Shown piece after piece: positions 15,138 through 23,718 of a stretch of DNA of 34,864 nt. How positions within the stretch are numbered: the stretch's first letter is position 1; every line of letters starts with the position of its first letter. The notes beneath the pieces are model-generated. The model was not told where the DNA came from. It made no database searches and saw nothing but the letters and a program-made list of their open reading frames with translations. The position numbers and the translations under genes are program-made. The stretch comes from Planktothrix serta PCC 8927 (GTDB lineage Bacteria; Cyanobacteriota; Cyanobacteriia; Cyanobacteriales; Microcoleaceae). Location of the stretch: contig NZ_LR734839.1 of assembly GCF_900010725.2 (NCBI RefSeq), positions 76,919 through 111,782 of the forward strand, read 5' to 3'.

Positions 15138-15911
15138 CTACTCCCCACCCGCCATCATTTTTTGTAAGGAACTTAAGCCTTTTTTCACCCGACGAGAAAC
15201 TGTGACCGAACTAATTCCTAAACGTTCTGCGGTTTCTTTTTGGGTTAAATCATAGAGGAATACAAATTCCAAGACTTTTCGAGTTCCGTCTTCTAATTTG
15301 GCTAAAGCTTGCTGTAACCGAATTTGATCTTCTTGGGCTAACTGAAAACTACGATAACGGCTATCGGGGACTAATTCCCCTAAACAGGTTGTCCCATCTT
15401 CGTCATCTTGAATGGGAGCATCTAAACTGAGTAAAGAACGATTACGACAGGCTAGTTTGACTTCGTTCCATTCGTTGACGGAAATTCCTAATGCTTCGGC
15501 TACTTCTGTATCCGTAGGATGGCGTTTGAGTTGCAAATGGAGTTGTTGAATCACTTTCAATGATTGTCGTTCTAAAGCCAACCATTGACGGGGAACTCGA
15601 ACACATGGGCTTTTGTCTCTTAAATAGTGTTGAATTTCACCCCGAATATAGGGAATAGCAAAGGAACTAAAGGCATGGCCTTTAGAGAGGTCAAATCTTT
15701 CAATCGCACGAATCAAGCCGATGCACCCGACCTGAAGTAAATCTTCATAACTTTCGGTACACTGGTTCACCCAATGGTGTACCTCCTTACGCACTAAGCC
15801 AATATTTAATTGAACAATCCGGTTGCGGATATCTTTGGAAGGACACTGTTGATACTGGCGCAACAGTTCTAAACTTTCACTTCTGGGATAGTTGATGACT
15901 TGAGTAGGCAT
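15138..15911 (-). CDS. sigF: Group 3 RNA polymerase sigma factor, SigF-like
   Basis: 257 aa. Region 2 (NRIVQLNIGLVRKEVHHWV, YEDLLQVGCIGLIRAIERFD, HAFSSFAIPYIRGEIQHYLRD), region 3 (LKRHPTDTEVAEALGISVNEW) and region 4 with a helix-turn-helix (LTQKETAERLGISSVTVSRRVKKGL). No region 1 and a shortened linker place it in group 3. Cyanobacterial SigF controls pilin expression, motility and stress genes. AGGA lies 7 nt before the ATG. No anti-sigma or anti-anti-sigma gene is adjacent. Followed 88 bp later by tldD on the same strand. Confidence 0.9.
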   Translation of the reverse strand: MPTQVINYPRSESLELLRQYQQCPSKDIRNRIVQLNIGLVRKEVHHWVNQCTESYEDLLQVGCIGLIRAIERFDLSKGHAFSSFAIPYIRGEIQHYLRDKSPCVRVPRQWLALERQSLKVIQQLHLQLKRHPTDTEVAEALGISVNEWNEVKLACRNRSLLSLDAPIQDDEDGTTCLGELVPDSRYRSFQLAQEDQIRLQQALAKLEDGTRKVLEFVFLYDLTQKETAERLGISSVTVSRRVKKGLSSLQKMMAGGE

Positions 15912-16443
15912 GACAAGATCCTGCGTTGGTAGGGCTGGCTAATTAGTTCAGTATCAATCTTGACCACACTCGGCTTAACATGGGAGGTGAGGTTAGGGGG
16001 GTAATGCCTGGGGGAGGCAAAACTCTAAACCTAGATGCAATAGTCAATGTGAGGTCGAGGCTATGCACTAAACGAGGACTTTTGGGTAATTGCCTGAAAG
16101 CCAAGCTTGAATCAATTTATACAGATTAAGGGCAACAATATACTATTTTAGCTCTACTTGTAGGGTATACACAAGATCTTTATAAGAATTGATCTATTAT
16201 TTTCTAAAACTGGGAATTATATAATGCTACTAGGTAAAAATAACGTTGAAGAAATTGACAATAAAGCGGTGTATTTAATTTGAGTGTAGGAAGGTTGAGG
16301 GTTAAACCGTTACCCCTCAGCAGTTAACCGTCAATCGATTTAGAGTTACGGTGAACAATAAACTGGAGACAGGTAACTGTCAATCCCCCATTCTTCCTGC
16401 ATCAAAATCTCTGATTCAGAGGTCAATTTATGGATAGGTTAGC
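15912..16443. other. 532-bp gap between sigF and psbO
   Basis: AT-rich, without a firm gene. One 19-codon frame (ATG 16224, TGA 16281-16283) follows TATATA but has no clear ribosome site; I do not call it. A small perfect dyad CTCTGATTCAGAG lies at 16409-16421, just after psbO, with a short T-rich stretch on the psbO strand; it could be a weak terminator. The region must contain the sigF promoter. Confidence 0.4.
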
Positions 16444-17280
16444 TTAGGAAGCTGATTCAATCCGACCATAGAATACACCCCGAACTTTAATATCTAAGGA
16501 TTCTTTGGCTCCTAAGTCGTCATCAGAAGGCTGTTCACTTTCAAAAATTCCAGCAATTTCTCCAGTTTCGCCGTCGATTTTAGAGACTTGTAAGGAAATA
16601 TGACCGGCTTTGGCTTTGGTGTCGGCTAATTTGACATTAGCACTGGTTAAGTTTTTTTCATCGGCGGTTGCAGGTAAAGCAACAGCATTATCATAGCCAG
16701 CAGCCACCCCACGAGCTTTGGGGTCTAAGAAGTTAGCGCCTCGATAGGAGGGGACGTTAAAATCCCCACTGAAATCAAGAGAGGTGTTAATACTAGAGAC
16801 TCCGCCTTGGGAACTGGCGACTAAGCCTTTAATGGTGAACAGGAAAGGAACTTCTTCGCCACCGGGTAATAAAAGGGTAATGGGTTGGAAGTCAAATCCA
16901 TCTTTTTCTTTAAAAGTCAGTGAGCCGTCGGAACCAATCAGAAGGTTTCCACTAATTTGATCTAAGCTGTAAGTGAAACGGGTTAACAGACGACCCGGAA
17001 CAAATTCGGCTTCTTTGCGCTTATTGGTGGGTTCTTCTTTAACAAAATAGTTAGTGGGTTGCAGACACAAACCACTGAGGGTGTAAGACTCTTTAGGATC
17101 AATGGGAATAGAACCCCGTGCTGTTTCTGGTAGGGTTGGACAGTTTACAGCTAATCCTGTATTTCTAATATCATCATAGGTCAGCAACTTGCTTTCTTTA
17201 GCCTGTGGGGCATCAGAACAAGCTGTGATTACTGTCAAACAGATTGCTAATAGTGCAGCAACCAAAGCGCGATATCTCAT
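16444..17280 (-). CDS. psbO: Photosystem II manganese-stabilizing protein PsbO
   Basis: 278 aa. The N-terminus MRYRALVAALLAICLTVITAC ends in a lipobox-like VITAC (Cys21), so it may be a lipoprotein, as in other filamentous cyanobacteria. The mature part has the PsbO signature LLTYDDIRNTGLAVNCP, NYFVKEEPTNKRKEAEFVPG and LLTRFTYSLDQI. Cys47 and Cys72 correspond to the conserved disulfide. PsbO caps the oxygen-evolving Mn4CaO5 cluster on the thylakoid lumen side. ATG at 17280 is chosen over TTG at 17292 because GAGG lies 6 nt upstream. Monocistronic by context. Confidence 0.96.
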   Translation of the reverse strand: MRYRALVAALLAICLTVITACSDAPQAKESKLLTYDDIRNTGLAVNCPTLPETARGSIPIDPKESYTLSGLCLQPTNYFVKEEPTNKRKEAEFVPGRLLTRFTYSLDQISGNLLIGSDGSLTFKEKDGFDFQPITLLLPGGEEVPFLFTIKGLVASSQGGVSSINTSLDFSGDFNVPSYRGANFLDPKARGVAAGYDNAVALPATADEKNLTSANVKLADTKAKAGHISLQVSKIDGETGEIAGIFESEQPSDDDLGAKESLDIKVRGVFYGRIESAS

Positions 17281-17612
17281 TGTCAACCTCAATATCCTAA
17301 ATTGATATGTGAAATTACGAATTGTGGCGTTGAAATCGTTGTCGGCGACCTAGCCACAAAGGGGAACACTTCTAGGGGTGCGTTCTAAAACTCCTCCGTC
17401 TAAGGACATGAGGATTATGGCTTCAACAGGTTTGGTCAAGTTGAATCAGGGATCTATTGGGTAGTTTAAAGATAACCCAATAGAGATTTTACACGGCTTG
17501 TGACTCTTTTTTTTACTACAAGTACAAATTCCTCAACGATCAGTTAAACTACTTAAGTTAATTTACCAATCGCCCTCGCTAACGGGGTGTCCGCCAATGA
17601 GGGCTCGCAATT
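17281..17612. other. Divergent promoter region of psbO and a small gene
   Basis: 332 bp between divergently read genes. It holds the perfect inverted repeat at 17454-17483 and a T8 run near 17510. No box is clear enough to call a start site. Confidence 0.45.
17454..17483. repeat. Perfect 9-bp inverted repeat upstream of psbO
   Basis: CTATTGGGT, 12-nt loop, ACCCAATAG. It lies between divergent promoters (174 bp from psbO, 130 bp from the gene at 17613). It could be an operator or an RNA hairpin. Confidence 0.55.
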
Positions 17613-17936
17613 ATGGACAGTCAAACTCAATTTGATTCACAAGCTCTGTTGATTCAGCTTCAATCTCTAGCTGAGGAGGTTTGGACATTAGCGAAGACTG
17701 TTGAAGGAAATAGTCTGGAGCTTTTGGCTGTACTTAGGCTTTTAGAACAGCTACACCAAGATATTCGAGATAGTCTATTTCAACAATCTTTACCGGATAA
17801 TCGTCAGCAACTCTATCATTTATTACGAGAGATTGAATCTAAAGGCGGTTGGCCCTATATTCCTCGGAATTCTCTTAAATCAGTTATGGAAAATTGGCAG
17901 AGGGAGTCTCCAGAAGTTGGATTAGAGGAGGAGTGA
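17613..17936 (+). CDS. Conserved-looking hypothetical protein, helical, 107 aa
   Basis: Not recognised. It is nearly all alpha-helical and acidic: LLIQLQSLAEEVWTLAKTVE, LELLAVLRLLEQLHQDIRDS, QQLYHLLREIESKGGWPYIPR, ending in an acidic tail EVGLEEE. No signal peptide, membrane span or catalytic motif. The heptad-like spacing of leucines suggests a helical bundle or coiled coil. The gene is divergent from psbO and convergent with the RTX gene. Its codon use looks like that of its neighbours. Confidence 0.65.
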   Translation: MDSQTQFDSQALLIQLQSLAEEVWTLAKTVEGNSLELLAVLRLLEQLHQDIRDSLFQQSLPDNRQQLYHLLREIESKGGWPYIPRNSLKSVMENWQRESPEVGLEEE

Positions 17937-17979
17937 GGGAATCAATTTTGGGGTGTGAGGAAAGGGATCAGGCGTAAGT

Positions 17980-18729
17980 TCAAAATTGATTCAGGGAGTT
18001 ACTGGCGAGGAAGACTCCATCAAGGGCAAAGTCATCAACGTTTAAAACTATAGCTAAAATTGCTTGAGTTTGAACCAGGGTAATTACGGTATCGTTGACT
18101 AAACCATCGCCTTCATAATCGATGAGTTGTTGATAGTTTAAATCGGTATTGGTTAGCCCATCGGTTAATGCTATTTTATCATTTTGGCTAAACCATTCAA
18201 AGTCTGTAATAACATCAACTTGCTGTAAATTGGAGTTGGTTTCGTCGGTTCTGAGGATAAAAATATCGCTCCCTTCACCTCCGGTTAAGGTATCAATTCC
18301 TAAGTCTCCCGATAGCAGATCTTCTCCGGCTTGACCGAATATCTGATCGTTTCCTTTTCCTCCGTATAATTGATCGTTTCCGCTTCCACCATCGATTAAA
18401 TCATTGTCGATATCTCCTCGGAGAAAGTCCTCTCCGGCTTCTCCAAAAATTTGATCATTTTGTTGACCTCCAAAGACTTGATCATTCCCTTCGCCGCCAT
18501 AAACACTGTCTTGTCCTTGATTGGAAAAGATATTTTCATTATCAATACTTCCTATAATTTGATCGTCTCCGGCTAAACTCCAAAGTCCATCGGGATAGTT
18601 AGTAAGTTCTCCTTGAAATAAACTAATATATTCTGAGGTATCACTTGCTAATAATCGGGGGAAACCGTCGGGGTCAGGAATTAATTGAAAACTGGAAGAA
18701 TTCAAGGGAGCAATAACTGGGGTGTTCAT
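17980..18729 (-). CDS. RTX (hemolysin-type) calcium-binding repeat protein
   Basis: 249 aa. Residues ~60-175 hold several GGxGxDxhx nonapeptides (GGEGNDQVF, GGQQNDQIF, GGSGNDQLY, GGKGNDQIF, GGEGSDIF) that form a calcium-bound parallel beta-roll. The C-terminal ~75 residues (DVITDFEWFSQNDKIALTDGL...LVQTQAILAIVLNVDDF) resemble the tail of cyanobacterial RTX proteins, which carries the type I secretion signal. No N-terminal signal peptide, in line with export by an ABC transporter that is not in this window. No enzymatic domain, so probably a surface or matrix protein. Confidence 0.88.
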   Translation of the reverse strand: MNTPVIAPLNSSSFQLIPDPDGFPRLLASDTSEYISLFQGELTNYPDGLWSLAGDDQIIGSIDNENIFSNQGQDSVYGGEGNDQVFGGQQNDQIFGEAGEDFLRGDIDNDLIDGGSGNDQLYGGKGNDQIFGQAGEDLLSGDLGIDTLTGGEGSDIFILRTDETNSNLQQVDVITDFEWFSQNDKIALTDGLTNTDLNYQQLIDYEGDGLVNDTVITLVQTQAILAIVLNVDDFALDGVFLASNSLNQF

Positions 18730-18812
18730 ATTATTAATAAGAATTGGGAATTGGGAATCGGGAATAGTTTAATTAGAAATAGCTTAATTAGAAATAGGGA
18801 ATAGAAATAACA

Positions 18813-19478
18813 TTATTTTCCCTGTTCCCTGTTCCCTGTTCCCTGTTCCCTGTTCCCTGCTATAACTTGAAATAATAGACGAACTTTGGCTAAATCTTTA
18901 TCACCCGGAGAACGTTCAACACCACTAGACAGGTCAATTCCATCAGGTTTTAACTGTTGTAAGGCTTCCTGAATATTATTAGGTGTTAATCCTCCAGCGA
19001 GAAACCAAGAACAGGGGGGATTAAATTGTTGTAAACTTTGCCAGTCTAAGGTTTGACCTGTACCCCCCAATTGTTGAGGGTGATAAGCATCTAATAACAG
19101 GACATCAACCTGGTTAAAATAGTCTTGGGTTTGGACTAAAGTAGCTGGAGATTTAATCCGTAAGGCTTTGATCAATTCTATCTCAGGAAGTAGTTGACGT
19201 AGGCGATCGCAAAAATCGGGAGATTCATGACCATGCAGTTGTACACCCGTTAACCCCGTTTCAATAACAGTTTGATAAATTTGATCTAAACTGGCATTGG
19301 CAAAAACACCAATCGTTTGTATAGAAATCGGTAAATCCTGTAAAATTCTGCGAATTTGTTCAGAGGTGACATAACGAGGGGAAGCCGGGACACAGATAAA
19401 TCCTAACATTGTGGCCCCAAGTTGAGCGATCGCACAACCTTGATCCGGTTGGGTAATTCCACAAATTTTAATTCGCAT
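18813..19478 (-). CDS. trpF: Phosphoribosylanthranilate isomerase
   Basis: 221 aa. TIM-barrel enzyme of tryptophan synthesis that converts N-(5-phosphoribosyl)anthranilate to CdRP. Seen: [14 protein letters not shown] (catalytic Cys in KICG), [28 protein letters not shown] (catalytic Asp region), [12 protein letters not shown] and [16 protein letters not shown]. The family ends soon after LFQVI. Here ~14 extra residues ([15 protein letters not shown]) are encoded by the (TGTTCCC)5 heptanucleotide repeat running into the gene's 3' end, so the tail comes from a repeat insertion and is probably dispensable. Not in a trp operon here. Confidence 0.93.
   Translation of the reverse strand: MRIKICGITQPDQGCAIAQLGATMLGFICVPASPRYVTSEQIRRILQDLPISIQTIGVFANASLDQIYQTVIETGLTGVQLHGHESPDFCDRLRQLLPEIELIKALRIKSPATLVQTQDYFNQVDVLLLDAYHPQQLGGTGQTLDWQSLQQFNPPCSWFLAGGLTPNNIQEALQQLKPDGIDLSSGVERSPGDKDLAKVRLLFQVIAGNREQGTGNREQGK
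18823..18857. repeat. Heptanucleotide repeat (TGTTCCC)x5 inside the trpF 3' end
   Basis: Five perfect units, the reverse complement of GGGAACA. On the minus strand they follow TTATAGCA, the same flank as at 13567 and 19550. Translated, they give the [12 protein letters not shown] tail of TrpF. Confidence 0.95.
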
Positions 19479-19549
19479 TTATCCTTTTCCTGTTGAGTTT
19501 AGGGTCTGATTCCCGGCGGCAATTCGTATCAAAATTTTACATTATAGCA

Positions 19550-19577
19550 GGGAACAGGGAACAGGGAACAGGGAACA
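19550..19577. repeat. Heptanucleotide repeat (GGGAACA)x4
   Basis: Four perfect units after TTATAGCA, in the trpF-psaK gap. It faces the inverted copy at 18823-18857 across trpF, so trpF lies between two copies in opposite orientation. Confidence 0.95.
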
Positions 19578-19734
19578 CCGGAGGAAGGGATAAATATTAA
19601 TTTTTTCAACAAATTGAGAGTTTTTACAATCGGATTTCTATAATGCTTGGGGTTATTGACTGTCATTTTTCCAAGGCGAAGGATTACAAGAGGATACAGT
19701 CAATTGCTGAAAATTAACAAATTTGTAGATTCAT

Positions 19735-19740
19735 AAGGAG
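19735..19740 (+). promoter_or_regulatory. Ribosome binding site fixing the psaK TTG start
   Basis: AAGGAG, then 8 nt, then TTG at 19749. The nearest in-frame ATG (19770) is 29 nt away, too far for this site. Confidence 0.75.
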
Positions 19741-19748
19741 ATAGAAAC

Positions 19749-20030
19749 TTGATTTACACTTCATTACTGATGTCGATACAAAACAATGTTCCCACCACCG
19801 TCAGTTGGTCTCCTGGGGTGGGAATTGTGATGATTGTCTGTAACTTGTTAGCAATTTTCATCGGTTTCTATGCCATTTCTAAAGAAAATCGGGGCAAAGG
19901 GCCAGGTTTACCCGGTTTACCTCGGATGTTTACGGGTTTCGGTGTTCCTGAATTATTGGCAACCGCCAGCTTTGGACATATTTTAGGGGCTGGGGTGGTT
20001 TTAGCATTAGGTAATGCGGGCGTTTTGTAA
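19749..20030 (+). CDS. psaK: Photosystem I subunit PsaK
   Basis: 93 aa. PsaK is a peripheral PSI subunit with two transmembrane helices. Helix 1 is GVGIVMIVCNLLAIFIGFYAI; the stromal loop SKENRGKGPGLPGLPRMF is typical; helix 2 is ELLATASFGHILGAGVVLAL. It binds chlorophyll at the edge of PSI and helps couple antenna complexes. Translation appears to begin at TTG, set by AAGGAG 8 nt upstream; from the ATG at 19770 the protein would lack seven residues. Followed by an 8-bp inverted repeat at 20062-20089. Confidence 0.95.
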   Translation: MIYTSLLMSIQNNVPTTVSWSPGVGIVMIVCNLLAIFIGFYAISKENRGKGPGLPGLPRMFTGFGVPELLATASFGHILGAGVVLALGNAGVL

Positions 20031-20061
20031 GGCAACTCTGACGCTAAAGTTGAAAAGAATC

Positions 20062-20089
20062 AGGAAATTTTAACCCCCTAGAATTTCCT
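20062..20089. repeat. Inverted repeat after psaK
   Basis: AGGAAATT, 12-nt loop, AATTTCCT, 31 nt after the psaK stop. No T-run follows, so it may stabilise the mRNA end or be a weak terminator. Confidence 0.5.
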
Positions 20090-20191
20090 CTGTTATTCTC
20101 GATTCAACCTTCTAACCTGCCCTGGCGAATTGAGCGCGGGCTAAATTTTCACAGCTGGCGCGATTCCCTTTATTAACGATGCCTCCAGGGG

Positions 20192-20216
20192 CTAACAGTT
20201 CTTGATACACTGTTAG
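20192..20216. repeat. Inverted repeat before the site-2 protease gene
   Basis: CTAACAGT, 9-nt loop, ACTGTTAG, 60 bp before the ATG at 20277. A possible operator or leader hairpin. Confidence 0.5.
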
Positions 20217-20276
20217 AAGGGGAGGTTTAACCGACCCAATCAAACAGACTGAAACAAACGGAGTCAAAAGCATCTC

Positions 20277-21467
20277 ATGCAGGCAGGTTGGCGGATTGGA
20301 TCGTTATTTGGAATTCCACTCTTTGTTGATTCTTCTTGGTTTGTGATTGTTTTACTGTTTACAGTCGCCAATCGCCAAGACTATTCTCAATGGGGGCCGA
20401 CTTTATCTTGGATCGCGGGGTTAGCGATCGCATTGTTGTTATTTGCTTCAGTGTTGTTACATGAACTTGGCCATAGTTTAGTCGCTCAGTCCCAAGGAAT
20501 TCGAGTCAATTCGATTACTCTATTTCTGTTTGGGGGAGTTGCTTCTATTGACCAAGAATCTAAAACACCGGGTCAAGCGTTTCAAGTGGCGATCGCTGGC
20601 CCTCTAGTGAGTTTTAGCTTATTTTTTATTCTCAATATCCTGGCACAAATCTTACCGAGTTCGAGTTTAATTTATTCCTTGGCGAGTGAATTAGCGAGAA
20701 TTAATTTAGTGTTAGGGGTGTTTAATTTAATTCCCGGATTACCCCTAGATGGGGGACAAGTTCTCAAAGCAGCCGTGTGGAAAGTCACAGGAAATCGGTT
20801 GACGGGAGTACGTTGGGCGGCAAAAACAGGTCAATTTTTAGGAATTTTAGCTATTTCCTTGGGCTTATCGGCGGTTCTTTTAGCTAAAAGTTATGGTGGG
20901 TTATGGATTGCTTTAATCGGGTGGTTTGTCTTACAAAATGCAGGTTCTTATAATCGTCTCACGGATCTACAAGAAGCTTTAATTAATATTAAAGCCGGGG
21001 ATACAATGACCCGTGAATTTCGAGTTGTTGATGGGGATTTAAGCTTACGTCAATTTGCGGATGAATATTTAATTGGAGTTGAAACAATTCCGGTGTATTT
21101 TGCCGCCTCCGATGGTCGTTATCGAGGGTTAGTGTCTGTAGATGCGTTACGAATAATTGAACGAAGTCAATGGGAGAGTCAAACCTTAAATCAAATTGTT
21201 CAACCTCTGAATGAACTGATGACGGTATTAGAAAAAGCTTCCCTAGTTGAAGTGATTAATGCCATGGAAGAGAAAGAACTCCCTCGAATTACTGTATTAT
21301 CTCCGGCGGGAGCCGTTGCAGGTATGATTGATCGGGGGGATGTGGTACGATCGGTGGCGAATTATCTCAAAGTTCCGATTCCAGAAACCAGTATTCGGCG
21401 GATTAAAGAAGAAGGAATTTATCCTCCGGGTTTGCCATTACCCGCCTTAGCAAAAACAATGGTTTAA
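20277..21467 (+). CDS. Site-2 protease (M50) with C-terminal CBS region
   Basis: 396 aa. Intramembrane zinc protease: HELGH at residues 62-66 in the second membrane segment, and the third ligand in NLIPGLPLDGGQ (Asp158). About five to six membrane segments lie within residues 15-220. The C-terminal ~160 residues (MTREFRVVDGDLSLRQFADEY...YRGLVSVDALRII...VVEVINAMEEKELPRITVLS-like layout) look like a CBS pair that may bind adenine nucleotides. Bacterial site-2 proteases cut membrane-bound anti-sigma factors and similar regulators. The substrate is unknown, and no anti-sigma gene is adjacent. Confidence 0.9.
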   Translation: MQAGWRIGSLFGIPLFVDSSWFVIVLLFTVANRQDYSQWGPTLSWIAGLAIALLLFASVLLHELGHSLVAQSQGIRVNSITLFLFGGVASIDQESKTPGQAFQVAIAGPLVSFSLFFILNILAQILPSSSLIYSLASELARINLVLGVFNLIPGLPLDGGQVLKAAVWKVTGNRLTGVRWAAKTGQFLGILAISLGLSAVLLAKSYGGLWIALIGWFVLQNAGSYNRLTDLQEALINIKAGDTMTREFRVVDGDLSLRQFADEYLIGVETIPVYFAASDGRYRGLVSVDALRIIERSQWESQTLNQIVQPLNELMTVLEKASLVEVINAMEEKELPRITVLSPAGAVAGMIDRGDVVRSVANYLKVPIPETSIRRIKEEGIYPPGLPLPALAKTMV

Positions 21468-21481
21468 TGATAGGAGTTTCT

Positions 21482-21979
21482 TTAATTTTGGGCTACTGTT
21501 TCTAATCCTTGTTCTTGAATAATAAACTCTAACAATCCAGCACAAGAATCTAATAATAAATCAATCACCTGATTAAATCCTTCAGTTCCCCCATAATAGG
21601 GATCAGGAACCTCTTTTAGGGTGTGATGACGGCAAAATTCACACATTAATTTAACTTTGTGACGATATTTTCCAGAAGGATCAAGATAGAGAATATTTTG
21701 ATAATTCTCTTGATCCATTGCTAAGATTAAATCAAATTGTTCAAAATCATCTCGTTTAAATTGACGGGCTTTTCCGGTCATTTTAATTCCCCGTTGATTT
21801 GCTGCTTGGGTCATGCGTCGATCGGGGGAACTACCAATATGATAACTTGAGGTTCCGGCGGAGTCGCAAATAATGCGATCGCTCAAATTTGCCTGATCAA
21901 TTAAATGATTCATAATATTTTCCGCCGACGGAGAACGGCAAATATTGCCAAGGCAAACAAATAGCAGTTTGTAAGGCAT
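21482..21979 (-). CDS. Low-molecular-weight protein-tyrosine phosphatase
   Basis: 165 aa. P-loop C-x5-R at the N-terminus (VCLGNICRSPSAENIM: Cys9, Arg15, Ser16) and the general-acid motif VPDPYYGG near residue 130. Cytoplasmic. This family dephosphorylates tyrosine on kinases of exopolysaccharide export, or arginine in some bacteria. The stop of the convergent protease gene is 14 bp away. No partner kinase is nearby. Confidence 0.93.
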   Translation of the reverse strand: MPYKLLFVCLGNICRSPSAENIMNHLIDQANLSDRIICDSAGTSSYHIGSSPDRRMTQAANQRGIKMTGKARQFKRDDFEQFDLILAMDQENYQNILYLDPSGKYRHKVKLMCEFCRHHTLKEVPDPYYGGTEGFNQVIDLLLDSCAGLLEFIIQEQGLETVAQN

Positions 21980-22140
21980 AAGTGAAGAATTTAGTTAAAA
22001 AATTAGTATTAAATTAAAAATGAGGAGTCAGAAGCCGTAGAAATCCCACCTTTCGGGTTTGGGGTTGAATCAGAAGGCAGATTTCGCAATCTTCTCGGCG
22101 TCTTCTCCTCCTGAGTCCTCTATTTTTCGTCCTTCGCGCT

Positions 22141-22488
22141 CTAACCTAATCCCGGTATATTTAAGCCACCTGTGAGTTCTTCCATCCGTTCCCGCATAGT
22201 ATTAGTGGAGTTTGTATAAGCGTCTTGCATAGCGACGAGAACCAGATCAGAGATCACCTCAGCACCTTCGCCCAAAACATCCGGTGAAATTTCAACCCGA
22301 CGGGGTTCTTGGTTTCCACTCAAGTAAACCTTAACTAAGCCTCCTCCAGCTTCCCCAGGAATTTCCAACTTATCCAGGTCTTCCTGAAGCTGTTTAGCTC
22401 CTTCTTGAACTTGCTGCGCTTTTTTAAACGCTTCAGCCAGTTCTTTCATTTTGCCCAGACCAAAACCAAATCCTTTTTCTTGTGTCAT
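22141..22488 (-). CDS. YbaB/EbfC-family nucleoid-associated protein
   Basis: 115 aa. Helical N-terminus ([34 protein letters not shown]), then the central strand motif [23 protein letters not shown] and a C-terminal helix with [20 protein letters not shown]. YbaB forms a tweezer-like dimer that binds DNA. Typical length. It lies downstream of murB on the same strand with a 143-bp gap. Confidence 0.93.
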   Translation of the reverse strand: MTQEKGFGFGLGKMKELAEAFKKAQQVQEGAKQLQEDLDKLEIPGEAGGGLVKVYLSGNQEPRRVEISPDVLGEGAEVISDLVLVAMQDAYTNSTNTMRERMEELTGGLNIPGLG

Positions 22489-22631
22489 AGTTTGTTCATG
22501 TCGCGCCGAGAACGCCTTGAAGATTGACTAAAGTAAACAGTAGATCAAGTAAGCAATAGTAGCATTTTTTGGACTCATCAACTGCATCCTAGGGGAAGAG
22601 ATCACTCCCCATTTAGGAACAAAGATGAAAA

Positions 22632-23594
22632 TTAACAAACTTGGAACTCACCCATAATTTTAACCTCCGGTTCTAATAAAAACGACCAACGCCGTTCAAC
22701 CTGTTCTTGAATATGACGAATTAACGAAAAGATATCGTTTGCTGTTGCACCGCCACAATTGAGAATAAAATTGGCATGGCGTTCTGCAACCTGAGCTTGA
22801 CCGATACTGTAACCTTTTAAACCCGTTTGTTCAATCAGCCAGCCCGCCGCTTGAGGGCCAGGGTTGCGGAAAACACTGCCACAACTGGGAAGATGATAGG
22901 GTTGACTATTGCGACGTTGATTAAAATGAGCCGCCGTATCAGCAAGAACTTGTTTAGGATCATGACCCGGTTCTAACTGGAAAGTAGCTTGGGTCACAAA
23001 GCGATCGCTCCCTTGTAAAATCGAAGTGCGATACCGATAAGCCAAATCTTCAGGAGTTAAAACCTGTAAACCCCCAGATCTCGATACAACATGAGTATTA
23101 ACTAACATGGATGCGGTACAGGATTTGTGTGCCCCCGCATTCATCACCACCGCACCCCCAATACTTCCGGGTATTCCCACCGCCCATTCTAAACCTCGCC
23201 ATCCCAAACGAGCCGCTTTCCAAGCTAGACGAGGAAGAGAACTTCCAGCACCCGCCGTTAGTAACCCCGTTTCCATCTCAAACTCAGCATGGCGTAAATG
23301 GCGAGTCGCAATCACTAACCCTGACAATCCTCGGTCGCTAATCAATAAATTTGATCCCGCACCCAGTAGGGTAATCGGTAAACCCTTAGTATTGGCCCAT
23401 AAGAGCGTTTCTTGAAGTTGTTCTACCCCTTGAGGCGCGACATACCACTCGGCTGGCCCGCCGACCCGAAAAGACGTCATGGTGGTTAAAGGAACTAAAG
23501 ATTGAATCAAACAGTCTGTTTCCGGTAAGGCTATGCAGCGCTCGGAATCGCAGTTCGTTTGACCGGGAGAGTCATAAGAAAGTGTCATGACCAT
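22632..23594 (-). CDS. murB: UDP-N-acetylenolpyruvoylglucosamine reductase
   Basis: 320 aa. FAD-binding domain with [37 protein letters not shown] and [22 protein letters not shown]. The C-terminal substrate domain has [16 protein letters not shown] (catalytic Ser region), [12 protein letters not shown] and ERHANFILN. It reduces UDP-GlcNAc-enolpyruvate to UDP-MurNAc with NADPH. It follows murC on the same strand, the usual cyanobacterial order, but a heptanucleotide repeat array fills the 124-bp gap. A second ATG two codons in (23588) is also possible. Confidence 0.95.
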   Translation of the reverse strand: MVMTLSYDSPGQTNCDSERCIALPETDCLIQSLVPLTTMTSFRVGGPAEWYVAPQGVEQLQETLLWANTKGLPITLLGAGSNLLISDRGLSGLVIATRHLRHAEFEMETGLLTAGAGSSLPRLAWKAARLGWRGLEWAVGIPGSIGGAVVMNAGAHKSCTASMLVNTHVVSRSGGLQVLTPEDLAYRYRTSILQGSDRFVTQATFQLEPGHDPKQVLADTAAHFNQRRNSQPYHLPSCGSVFRNPGPQAAGWLIEQTGLKGYSIGQAQVAERHANFILNCGGATANDIFSLIRHIQEQVERRWSFLLEPEVKIMGEFQVC

Positions 23595-23639
23595 ATCGAA
23601 ATGAATACCTTAGAACTTGGATGTAAATCACCGATATAA

Positions 23640-23699
23640 TAATTAACAATTAACAATTAACAATTAATAATTATCAATTATCAATTATCAATTATCAAT
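23640..23699. repeat. Heptanucleotide repeats (AACAATT / ATCAATT) between murC and murB
   Basis: About four AACAATT units followed by about four ATCAATT units on the plus strand. The change of one base between the two blocks suggests separate expansions. It sits inside the presumed murC-murB transcript. Confidence 0.85.
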
Positions 23700-23718
23700 T
23701 GAATATCAACTCAATCCA

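Noticed and set aside
16224-16283. 19-codon frame between sigF and psbO
   Set aside because: Too short, no ribosome site and no recognisable pattern; AT-rich spacer explains it.
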